Source: Serratia proteamaculans_D
GTDB lineage: Bacteria; Pseudomonadota; Gammaproteobacteria; Enterobacterales; Enterobacteriaceae
Assembly: GCF_049959315.1 (NCBI RefSeq)
Contig: NZ_CP188201.1
Strand: one strand, 5' to 3'
Length of the DNA: 64,000 bases
A program made the position numbers and the translations under genes. This document shows positions 51,545 to 59,111 of this stretch, piece by piece (position 1 is the first letter of the stretch; every line of letters begins with the position of its first letter). Below the pieces are notes generated by a model that was not told where the DNA came from, searched no databases, and was given only the letters and a program-made list of their open reading frames with translations.

Positions 51545-52066
51545 ATGGAAAGCTCGTTTACTCCCATTGAACAAATGCTTAATTTCCGCGCAAAACGTCA
51601 GAAAGATTTTCCTTATCAGGAAATTCTGCTGACCCGGCTGTGCATGCACATGCAAAGCAAGTTGTTGGAAAATCGCAATAAAATGCTCAAGGCACAAGGG
51701 ATTAACGAAACACTGTTTATGGCGCTGATTACTCTGGATGCGCAGGAGAATCACAGCATCCAGCCTTCTGAGCTAAGCTCTGCTCTGGGCTCGTCACGCA
51801 CCAATGCCACGCGGATTGCCGATGAACTGGAAAAGCGCGGCTGGATTGAACGCCGGGAAAGCGACCATGACCGTCGTTGCCTGCATTTGCACATGACGCC
51901 GCAGGGAGAAGAGTTTCTCAACCAACTGCTGCCACCGCAGCACAAATGTCTGCATTTCCTGTGGTCCACGCTGAACGATGATGAACAGCAACAGCTTGAA
52001 CAGCTGACGCGCAAGCTGTTAACGCGTCTGGACCAGATGGAAGTTTCAGGACAGTTATCCCAATAA
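51545..52066 (+). CDS. mprA: MarR-type repressor MprA (EmrR)
   Basis: 173 residues from ATG 51545 (MESSFTPIEQML); an in-frame ATG at 51530 would add five residues. Nearly the E. coli EmrR sequence in the dimer helices (QEILLTRLCMHMQSKLLENRNKMLKAQGI) and winged helix (SSALGSSRTNATRIADELEKRGWIERRES). It represses its own operon (mprA-emrAB) until uncouplers or salicylate bind. Here the operon includes an extra outer-membrane channel gene. Confidence 0.96.
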   Translation: MESSFTPIEQMLNFRAKRQKDFPYQEILLTRLCMHMQSKLLENRNKMLKAQGINETLFMALITLDAQENHSIQPSELSSALGSSRTNATRIADELEKRGWIERRESDHDRRCLHLHMTPQGEEFLNQLLPPQHKCLHFLWSTLNDDEQQQLEQLTRKLLTRLDQMEVSGQLSQ

Positions 52067-52087
52067 TTTCTGTTCAGGTAACCTACT

Positions 52088-53539
52088 ATGCGATCCCCGT
52101 TTAACTGGAGATTCACCCCGCTGTTCGCCGTATTGCTGCTGGCCGGGTGCGCTTCTACCAACAATATTGCCCCGCAATCCACCCTGATGGACTCGCAGAG
52201 CCTGCAATTGTCACAGCCGAAAGTCAGCTCGCTGAACGTTAGCCCACAGTGGTGGCGTTCGCTCAACGATCCGCAGCTCGACAGCCTGATGACCCAGACG
52301 CTGCAAAGCTCACCGACGCTGAGGCAAGCCGCCGGGCGCGTGCGTGAAGCACAAAGCGTGGTGGGCGAAGCCAGTGCAGCCAACGGCCCGAATCTGGATC
52401 TGAATGCCAGCAGCAACCGCCAGAAAATTCCGCAGAACGTCAACCTGGGGTTGGGCTATCCGCATCAGCCGATCTACGAGTCATCCAACTCGCTGGGGCT
52501 GAATCTGGCCTATGAGTTTGACTGGTGGGGCAAATACCGCAATCAGGTTAACGCCGCCAAGGCACAGGTCGATGCGGCCCGTGCCGAGCAGGAACAGGCT
52601 GCGCTGACGCTGACCAGCTCGGTGGCCTCCGCCTATTTCCAGTTGCAGAGCAATTTCGCGCTGGAAAAACTGCTCCAGCAGGAAGTCGACAACAACCAAC
52701 GCCTGACGGATTTGCGCCAACAACAATATAAAGCCGGCATCACCGGCGTTGATGTTCCGCAACAAAGCCAGGCGCAGGCCGACGGTGCCAAGCAGCAGAT
52801 CCTGCAACTGCAGTCGCAGATTGAACAACTAAGACACCAGTTGGCCGCGTTGGCCGGCCAGGGCCCGAGCGCCATGCAGCATCTGCGTCCGGTGGCCCTG
52901 CCCGCCAGTAATCTGATGGCGCCAAAAGGTGAACTGACCGCCGATCTGCTGGGCAAACGCCCGGATATCGCCGCGCAGCGTCAGTTGGTGGAGTCTTACA
53001 ACCAACGCGTCAGCGCCGCCCGCAAAGAATTTTACCCCAGCCTGACCATTTCAGCCTTTGCCGGCCTGACGACCACCAACACCAGTGGGACCAGCCCGAA
53101 TCTGTTTGAAGCGGCCAGCCAGGCCTGGAACGTGGTACCGGCGATTTCATTGCCGATCTTCCACGCAGGTGCGCTGCGCAGCAAGCTGGGTGAGGAGTCC
53201 GCGCTGTACGACCAGGCGGTGGAGTCCTATAACCAAACCATCCTGAATGCCGTGCAGGAAACTGCCGATGCCATCACCGTCCAACAAAGCACTGCGCAAC
53301 AGCAGCTGCAGGCGGCATCTGCGTCCCAATCGATGCAACAGGTGTACCGCGTCGCTAACGCTCGATACCAGGCAGGGATTATCGGGCGCGACCAGTTGTT
53401 AACCAGCCAGACGCAGCTCTTGCAGCAGCAACAGGCGGAACTGAATGCCAACAGCAACTTGCTGCAGGCGAAGATAGGACTGATCCGTGCGCTGGGCGGT
53501 GGCTATCAGGCCCCGGTCGCTGCGGATTCAAAAGCATAA
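52088..53539 (+). CDS. NodT-family outer-membrane efflux lipoprotein
   Basis: 483 residues. Signal peptide with lipobox LLLAGCAST (about 20), so lipid-anchored in the outer membrane. Two OEP repeats: SLNDPQLDSLMTQTLQSSPTLRQAAGRVREAQ and the second with GKRPDIAAQRQLVESYNQRVSAARKEFYPSLT. TolC-like channel. It starts 21 bp after mprA and ends 25 bp before emrA. In E. coli EmrAB uses TolC encoded elsewhere and this gene is absent, so this operon may provide its own channel. Confidence 0.92.
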   Translation: MRSPFNWRFTPLFAVLLLAGCASTNNIAPQSTLMDSQSLQLSQPKVSSLNVSPQWWRSLNDPQLDSLMTQTLQSSPTLRQAAGRVREAQSVVGEASAANGPNLDLNASSNRQKIPQNVNLGLGYPHQPIYESSNSLGLNLAYEFDWWGKYRNQVNAAKAQVDAARAEQEQAALTLTSSVASAYFQLQSNFALEKLLQQEVDNNQRLTDLRQQQYKAGITGVDVPQQSQAQADGAKQQILQLQSQIEQLRHQLAALAGQGPSAMQHLRPVALPASNLMAPKGELTADLLGKRPDIAAQRQLVESYNQRVSAARKEFYPSLTISAFAGLTTTNTSGTSPNLFEAASQAWNVVPAISLPIFHAGALRSKLGEESALYDQAVESYNQTILNAVQETADAITVQQSTAQQQLQAASASQSMQQVYRVANARYQAGIIGRDQLLTSQTQLLQQQQAELNANSNLLQAKIGLIRALGGGYQAPVAADSKA

Positions 53540-53564
53540 TAAAATAGAGAGCTTGGAGAACACC

Positions 53565-54737
53565 ATGAGCGCAAGCGCGGAGACTCAGACCCCGCCACAA
53601 CCTGTCGGCAAAAAGAAGCAGCGCAAGTTTTGGCTGCTGTTGATGACGGTTATTTTCATTGTTATTGGGGTGGCATATTTAGTGTATTGGTTCCTGGTGT
53701 TGCGTCATCACCAGGAAACGGACGACGCCTACGTGTCCGGTAACCAGGTGCAGATCATGGCCCAGGTGAACGGTAGCGTGAACAGCGTCAACTTCGACAA
53801 TACCGACTATGTGAAGCAGGGGGATGTGCTGCTCACGCTGGATCCGACCGATGCCGAACAGGCGCTTGAACGCGCCAAAACCGGCCTGGCCAACAGCGTG
53901 CGTCAGACCCACCAGCTGATCATCAACAGCAAGCAGTATCAGGCCAACATTGCCCTGCGCAAGTCTGACCTGAGCAAGGCGGAAAACGATCTCAAGCGCC
54001 GCGTGGTACTGGGCAGCCTTGACGCCATCGGCCGTGAAGAACTGCAACATGCTCGTGATGCGGTCGACAGCGCCAAAGCAGCACTGGAAGTGGCGGTTCA
54101 GCAATATAACGCTAACCAGGCAATGGTGCTGAACACCCCGCTGGAGCAACAGCCGGCTATCCAACAGTCCGCTGCGCAAATGCGTGACGCCTGGCTGGCG
54201 TTGCAGCGTACCAAGATCATCAGCCCGATCACCGGCTATGTGTCTCGCCGCAGCGTACAGGTTGGCGCGCAAATCGCCGCCGGTTCCCCGCTGATGGCGG
54301 TGGTGCCTGCCGATCACATTTGGGTGGACGCCAACTTTAAAGAAACCCAGATCGCCAATATGCGCATCGGTCAGTCGGCCACCGTAGTCAGTGACATTTA
54401 CGGTGACGATGTGGTGTACAGTGGCAAAGTGGTCGGTATCGATATGGGCACCGGCAGTGCCTTCTCACTGCTGCCTGCGCAGAATGCTACTGGTAACTGG
54501 ATCAAGGTGGTTCAGCGCCTGCCGGTACGTATTGAGCTGGATGCCAAGCAAATCGCCGATCATCCGCTGCGTATCGGTCTGTCGACGCTGGTGAAAGTTG
54601 ACACCACCAACCTGGACGGCCGAGTGCTGTCTGACGTGGTGCGTGACAAGCCGCTGTATCAGACCGACGCGCTGGCGTTGAACCTGACACCGGTTAACCA
54701 GATGATCGCCGACGTGATCCATGCGAATGCCGGCTAA
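53565..54737 (+). CDS. emrA: Multidrug efflux adaptor EmrA
   Basis: 390 residues from ATG 53565 (MSASAETQTPP), the E. coli length. One N-terminal membrane anchor (about 27-48), lipoyl halves around IMAQVNGSVNSVNFDNTDYVKQGD and TKIISPITGYVSRRSV, coiled hairpin (about 95-200) and beta-barrel. Connects EmrB with the outer-membrane channel to expel hydrophobic uncouplers. Confidence 0.95.
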   Translation: MSASAETQTPPQPVGKKKQRKFWLLLMTVIFIVIGVAYLVYWFLVLRHHQETDDAYVSGNQVQIMAQVNGSVNSVNFDNTDYVKQGDVLLTLDPTDAEQALERAKTGLANSVRQTHQLIINSKQYQANIALRKSDLSKAENDLKRRVVLGSLDAIGREELQHARDAVDSAKAALEVAVQQYNANQAMVLNTPLEQQPAIQQSAAQMRDAWLALQRTKIISPITGYVSRRSVQVGAQIAAGSPLMAVVPADHIWVDANFKETQIANMRIGQSATVVSDIYGDDVVYSGKVVGIDMGTGSAFSLLPAQNATGNWIKVVQRLPVRIELDAKQIADHPLRIGLSTLVKVDTTNLDGRVLSDVVRDKPLYQTDALALNLTPVNQMIADVIHANAG

Positions 54738-54754
54738 GCGCGTGGGAGGCTACC

Positions 54755-56290
54755 TTGGCACAGAAACCGCTTGAAGGTGCCCAGCTCGCCTGGATGACGG
54801 TCGCGCTCGCCATGGCGACCTTTATGCAGGTGCTGGACTCCACCATTGCCAACGTGGCGATCCCGACCATCGCGGGTAACCTCGGGTCCTCCAACTCGCA
54901 GGGGACCTGGGTGATCACCTCGTTTGGCGTGGCGAACGCTATCTCGATCCCGATCACCGGCTGGCTGGCGAAGCGCGTCGGTGAAGTGCGGCTGTTCCTT
55001 TGGTCCACCGCCCTGTTCGTGCTCGCTTCCTGGCTGTGCGGCATCTCCAACAGCCTGGGCATGCTGATCTTCTTCCGCGTGATCCAGGGCGTGGTCGCGG
55101 GGCCACTGATCCCGCTGTCGCAAAGTCTGTTGCTGAACAACTATCCACCCGCCAAACGAGCGATGGCCCTGGCGCTATGGTCAATGACGGTGATCGTCGC
55201 GCCCATATTCGGGCCTATCCTCGGCGGTTATATCAGTGATAACTATCACTGGGGCTGGATCTTCTTCATCAACATTCCGATTGGCGCCGTAGTGATCCTG
55301 GTGGCGATGTCGACGTTGAAAGGCAGGGAAACCAAAACCGAGATCAAACCGATCGATACCATCGGTCTGGTGCTGTTAATCGTCGGTATTGGTTCGCTGC
55401 AGGTGATGCTCGATCAGGGCAAGGAGCTGGACTGGTTCAACTCCACCGAAATAATAGTGCTAACGGTAGTGGCGGTGGTGGCGCTGGTGTTCCTGATCAT
55501 CTGGGAGCTAACGGACGACCACCCGGTGGTGGATCTGTCGCTGTTCAAGTCGCGCAACTTTACCGTCGGCTGCCTGTGTATCAGCCTGGCCTATATGCTG
55601 TATTTCGGCGCTATCGTGCTATTGCCGCAGCTGCTGCAGGAGGTGTATGGCTATACCGCCACCTGGGCGGGGCTGGCTTCGGCACCTATCGGGTTGATAC
55701 CGGTATTGCTGTCGCCGATCATCGGCAAGTTCGGTAACCGGCTCGACATGCGACGACTGGTGACCTTCAGCTTCATTATGTATGCCGTGTGCTTTTACTG
55801 GCGCGCTTATACGTTTGAACCGGGAATGGACTTTGGCGCTTCGGCGTGGCCGCAGTTTGTCCAGGGCTTCGCCATCGCCTGCTTCTTTATGCCATTGACC
55901 ACCATTACGCTGTCCGGCCTGCCGCCGGAGCGTATGGCCGCGGCGTCGAGCCTGTCGAACTTTACCCGTACGCTGGCGGGGTCGATCGGGACTTCGATCA
56001 CCACCACGCTGTGGACTCAGCGTGAATCGCAGCATCACTCGCAGCTGGCGGAATTTGTAAACCCTTACAGCCCGCAGTCGCAAGAGATGTACCGGCAGTT
56101 GGAACAGATTGGCATGAGCAAGCAGCAGGCGTCGGCCTATATCGCCAACGAGATCACCGCGCAGGGGCTGATTATCTCGGCTAACGAGATATTCTGGCTA
56201 TCGGCTGGGGTGTTCCTGATCCTGCTGGCGCTGGTCTGGGTGGCGAAACCGCCATTCAGCTCCGGCGGTGGGGGCGGCGGCGCTCACTAA
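54755..56290 (+). CDS. emrB: Multidrug efflux MFS pump EmrB
   Basis: 511 residues from TTG 54755 (MAQKPLEGAQLAWMTVALAMATFMQVLDST); no ATG fits the family start, and GGGAGG precedes the TTG. Fourteen-helix DHA2 pump with motif D1 LDSTIANVAIPTIAGNLGSS, motif A GWLAKRVGEVRLF and motif C APIFGPILGGYI. The Gly-rich tail (GGGGGGAH) is conserved in EmrB. The first emrA-emrB gap is 17 bp. Confidence 0.96.
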   Translation: MAQKPLEGAQLAWMTVALAMATFMQVLDSTIANVAIPTIAGNLGSSNSQGTWVITSFGVANAISIPITGWLAKRVGEVRLFLWSTALFVLASWLCGISNSLGMLIFFRVIQGVVAGPLIPLSQSLLLNNYPPAKRAMALALWSMTVIVAPIFGPILGGYISDNYHWGWIFFINIPIGAVVILVAMSTLKGRETKTEIKPIDTIGLVLLIVGIGSLQVMLDQGKELDWFNSTEIIVLTVVAVVALVFLIIWELTDDHPVVDLSLFKSRNFTVGCLCISLAYMLYFGAIVLLPQLLQEVYGYTATWAGLASAPIGLIPVLLSPIIGKFGNRLDMRRLVTFSFIMYAVCFYWRAYTFEPGMDFGASAWPQFVQGFAIACFFMPLTTITLSGLPPERMAAASSLSNFTRTLAGSIGTSITTTLWTQRESQHHSQLAEFVNPYSPQSQEMYRQLEQIGMSKQQASAYIANEITAQGLIISANEIFWLSAGVFLILLALVWVAKPPFSSGGGGGGAH

Positions 56291-56302
56291 ACAGTAGAAA
56301 GC

Positions 56303-56332
56303 AAAACGGGCACCCCAGGGCGCCCGTTTTTT
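56303..56332 (+). terminator. Terminator of mprA-emrAB operon
   Basis: Nine-pair stem AAAACGGGC/GCCCGTTTT, followed by TTTTATT. Confidence 0.88.
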
Positions 56333-56344
56333 TATTCTTGACCC

Positions 56345-56508
56345 TATACCCTATGAATTTCAAGTCGCAGCTAGGCGACCAACTCACTCATCCCCAGGAA
56401 TTGTAGGGGCGCTGCATGCTGCGCCCGTGTTATTCGGTGCGAATATATTCGCACCCTACAGAACCAAAGCAGGTAACAACGCTGCGGCTTGAAAGGCGAC
56501 GGGTATAT
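56345..56508. repeat. ERIC-like intergenic repeat, interrupted
   Basis: Left end TATACCCTATGAATTTCAAG then TCGCAG...CAACTCACTCATCCCCAGGAA; right end AACAACGCTGCGGCTTGAAA then GGCGACGGGTATA. The two ends are imperfect inverted repeats of each other, and the internal CTCACTCATCCCCAGGA is an ERIC landmark. The central part that would complete the ERIC (GAGCTTAC...GGGGTGAG) is missing and replaced by the element at 56402-56460. The right end abuts the yfiF stop codon. ERIC assignment is from memory of the consensus. Confidence 0.65.
56402..56460. repeat. Small palindromic element inside the ERIC-like repeat, copy 1
   Basis: 59 bp with matching ends TGTAGGG...CCCTACA. It contains two hairpins, GGGCGCTGCATGCTGCGCCC and GGTGCGAATATATTCGCACC. 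A related copy in inverse orientation is at 35911-35977. The size and terminal inverted repeats suggest a MITE-like or REP-like element. No coding capacity. Confidence 0.7.
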
Positions 56509-57608
56509 TAGGCCTGGTTTTGACGCCACCAATCAGCCAGCAAAATACCGGTCGCGACCGATACGTTCAGGCTTTCTACCTTGCCGGTACCGCCGATAGA
56601 CACGTTCATGTCGCCCTGCTGCCAGGCACTGTCGCTCAGGCCGTCACGTTCCTGACCCAGTACCAGTACCATTTTGGCCGGCAGTTTAGCCTGCGCCAAT
56701 GGGGTGCCTTTGTGGCTCGAGGTGGTGACGATGGCGTAACCTGCCTTGCGGAAGGTATCCAGCACCGACAGGAAGTCATCGGCGTTAATCGCCTTGATGT
56801 GTTCCGCACCGCCTTCAGCCGTACGCACCGCGGCACCTGACTCCAGCACCGCCGGATCCTGCAGCAATACGCCGTTAACGCCAAAGTGGGCGCAAGAACG
56901 GACGATAGCACCCAGGTTGTGCGGGTTGCCTACTTCTTCCAGCGCCAGCACGCAGTCTTTCGCCGGGGCTTCTTTCAGATAGGTTTGCGCATCCAGACCC
57001 TGACGCTTTTTAATCAGGAAGCAGACGCCGCCGTGGTGTTCGGTGCCGGACGCTTTGGCCAACTCTTCTTCATCCACCACGTGATAGGCTTTGCGGTTTG
57101 CCGCCATCCAGCGCAGTGCTTCACGAAAACGTGGCGTGACCGACTGTACGAACCAGGCGCGGACGATAGCGTCCGGACGGCTGGCAAACAGGGCCTGACA
57201 GGCATTTTCGCCGTAAACGCGGGTTTCTTCCGCACGCTGACGACGCAACTGTTCTGGATCGATAAAGCTCTTGCCGCTGATGCCGCCGTGATCAAACGCC
57301 GGCTCTTCTTCCGGGCCACGTGACACGGTTTTCCACGGCGAATCATAACCGCCACGGTCTTCAGTTTGCGCTGGACGGCGAGGACGATCGCTTTCACTGC
57401 GGCGGGAATCAGAGCCAGAGCCACGGCGATCGTTATTACCGCGCGGCTTGTCCTGACCAGTACGGCCCGAAGAGCGCGCACCGTCTGCCGGACGGCCTTT
57501 GCCGGCCGGACGCTTATTCTTGTTACGGTCGTCGCCGTTGCTGTCGTCGTCACTGCGGACGTACATCACTTTAACTTTACCGTTCTTGCCACTAAATGAA
57601 TCGTTCAT
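56508..57608 (-). CDS. yfiF: SpoU/TrmH-family RNA methyltransferase YfiF
   Basis: 366 residues from ATG 57608 (MNDSFSGKNGKVKV). The N-terminal third (about 15-100) is a hydrophilic Arg/Gly/Ser/Asp-rich disordered region. Then comes a small substrate-binding domain (about 130-205) and the SPOUT knot: LALEEVGNPHNLGAIVRSCAHFG, LVLGQERDGLS and VESLNVSVATGILLADWWRQ. RNA target of YfiF not established; probably rRNA or tRNA 2'-O-methylation. Divergent from trxC. Confidence 0.94.
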   Translation of the reverse strand: MNDSFSGKNGKVKVMYVRSDDDSNGDDRNKNKRPAGKGRPADGARSSGRTGQDKPRGNNDRRGSGSDSRRSESDRPRRPAQTEDRGGYDSPWKTVSRGPEEEPAFDHGGISGKSFIDPEQLRRQRAEETRVYGENACQALFASRPDAIVRAWFVQSVTPRFREALRWMAANRKAYHVVDEEELAKASGTEHHGGVCFLIKKRQGLDAQTYLKEAPAKDCVLALEEVGNPHNLGAIVRSCAHFGVNGVLLQDPAVLESGAAVRTAEGGAEHIKAINADDFLSVLDTFRKAGYAIVTTSSHKGTPLAQAKLPAKMVLVLGQERDGLSDSAWQQGDMNVSIGGTGKVESLNVSVATGILLADWWRQNQA

Positions 57609-57816
57609 TTTCTTCTCCACCAACGCGCAGGGCGCGAAGATTACCTGATGTTGGGGTGCTAAGCCACCTACTTGCGCTAAAAGCTAACAACTATCGTATT
57701 CATCGAACAAACCTCTTTGTTCATTGCCCTACTTTTAACGATAATAAGCAGCATTAAAGATACATATCCGCAACCCGAGTGCGGTATGTCGTGCTTTCAC
57801 CGTATCCGAGGTCATC

Positions 57817-58236
57817 ATGAATACAGTTTGTCCAGCTTGTAATGCCACCAACCGCGTGCCTGAAGAACGAGTGGCTGACGGCGCGAAATGCGGCCGTTGC
57901 GGCCATGCGCTCTTTGACGGCGAGGTGATCAACGCCACCGCTGCCACACTGGACTCGTTGCTGAAAGATGGCCTGCCGGTGGTGGTCGATTTTTGGGCAC
58001 CGTGGTGCGGCCCTTGCGTCAGTTTTGCCCCGATCTTTGAAGACGTCGCCGAGGAGCGCGCCGGCAAAGTTCGCTTCGTTAAAGTCAACACCGAGGCGGA
58101 ACCTGAACTCAGCGCCCGTTTCCGCATCCGCAGCATTCCGACCATTATGCTGTTCCGCGAAGGGAAAATGGTCGACATGCTTAACGGCGCCATGCCGAAA
58201 ACACCGTTCGATAACTGGCTCAATGAACTAGTTTAA
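57817..58236 (+). CDS. trxC: Thioredoxin 2 (TrxC)
   Basis: 139 residues, as in E. coli. An N-terminal zinc finger with two C-x-x-C pairs (CPACNATNRVPEERVADG, then CGRCG) precedes the thioredoxin fold with WAPWCGPCVSF and cis-Pro in RSIPTIMLF. A cytoplasmic disulfide reductase; in E. coli it is OxyR-induced. The 208-bp yfiF/trxC space is A+T-rich and holds the promoters. Confidence 0.97.
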   Translation: MNTVCPACNATNRVPEERVADGAKCGRCGHALFDGEVINATAATLDSLLKDGLPVVVDFWAPWCGPCVSFAPIFEDVAEERAGKVRFVKVNTEAEPELSARFRIRSIPTIMLFREGKMVDMLNGAMPKTPFDNWLNELV

Positions 58237-58245
58237 CGCAGAAAG

Positions 58246-58265
58246 TCTATACCCGTCGCCTTTCA
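58246..58265. repeat. Fragment of ERIC-like end
   Basis: CTATACCCGTCGCCTTTCAA repeats the outer end found inverted at 56490-56508. No other half is present, so it is a remnant, although the GCGGTGT...ACACCGC hairpin just downstream (58270-58298) may be part of it. Confidence 0.5.
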
Positions 58266-58311
58266 ATAGGCGGTGTTGCCCATTGCCCGTGACACCGCCG
58301 TGACTCAATCC

Positions 58312-58339
58312 AGCCCGAACGCTCCCGTCGGGCTTTTTT
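58312..58339 (+). terminator. Terminator of trxC
   Basis: Stem AGCCCGA/TCGGGCT with a nine-base loop, followed by TTTTTC. Confidence 0.82.
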
Positions 58340-58373
58340 CTGCGTTACAATAGCGGTTTTCCCCGAGAATTTT

Positions 58374-59078
58374 ATGACCGACAACGCCGTCCTTCGTCTG
58401 CGCCAATTTCGCCTGGAACGCTCTACCCGCCCTTTTCTGGCGCGTGGCAACCGCGTACCGCGTTGTCAGGGCTGCCTGCTCCCCCATAAAAACTGCCTGT
58501 GTGACACTATCCAGCCACAGCCTGCTGCCAGCCGCTTTTGCCTGATTATGTTTGGTGCAGAGCCGCTGAAACCGAGCAATACCGGCCGGCTGATCGCCGA
58601 TATTCTGCCGGAAACCCAGGCATTTCTTTGGTCGCGCACCGAGGTTGACCCTGCCCTGCTGGCAGCGATTAACGATCCCGAGCGCCAGCCTTACGTGGTG
58701 TTTCCCGCGTCCTATGCCGCCCCCGATCGGCCGGTGTTCAACGAATTGCCTGCCGGTGGCAAACCGCCACTGTTTATTATGCTCGACGGCACCTGGACCG
58801 AGGCGAGCAAAATGTTCCGTAAAAGCCCGTACCTTAATCAGTTCCCGGTGTTTTCACTCAACGTGACCGCCGCTTCAAATTACCAACTGCGCGAAGCCAG
58901 CCGCACCGAGCAGCACTGCACGGCCGAAGTGGCGGCAGCGCTGTTGCAGCAGGCCGGGGATGTGGCCGCCGCCAACGGGCTGGTCGAGCATTTTCACTAT
59001 TTCCGTCAACAGTATCTGGCCGGGAAACCTACCCGCCCGGAGGCACCGGTCACAGCAAAGCCGTCGCAAAACGCCTAG
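58374..59078 (+). CDS. tapT: tRNA-uridine aminocarboxypropyltransferase TapT (YfiP, DTW domain)
   Basis: 234 residues. Zinc-binding Cys set RCQGCLLPHKNCLCDTI near residue 32, the DTW-family motif LDGTWTEASKMFRKS (about 140), and REASRTEQHCTAEVAAALL. TapT transfers the 3-amino-3-carboxypropyl group of SAM to U47 of tRNA (acp3U). ATG 58374 is 35 bp after the trxC terminator. It is followed 33 bp later by patZ, as in E. coli. Confidence 0.95.
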   Translation: MTDNAVLRLRQFRLERSTRPFLARGNRVPRCQGCLLPHKNCLCDTIQPQPAASRFCLIMFGAEPLKPSNTGRLIADILPETQAFLWSRTEVDPALLAAINDPERQPYVVFPASYAAPDRPVFNELPAGGKPPLFIMLDGTWTEASKMFRKSPYLNQFPVFSLNVTAASNYQLREASRTEQHCTAEVAAALLQQAGDVAAANGLVEHFHYFRQQYLAGKPTRPEAPVTAKPSQNA

Positions 59079-59111
59079 AATCAGGCGTAACGTTGCCTAA
59101 AGGAGTCGTGC

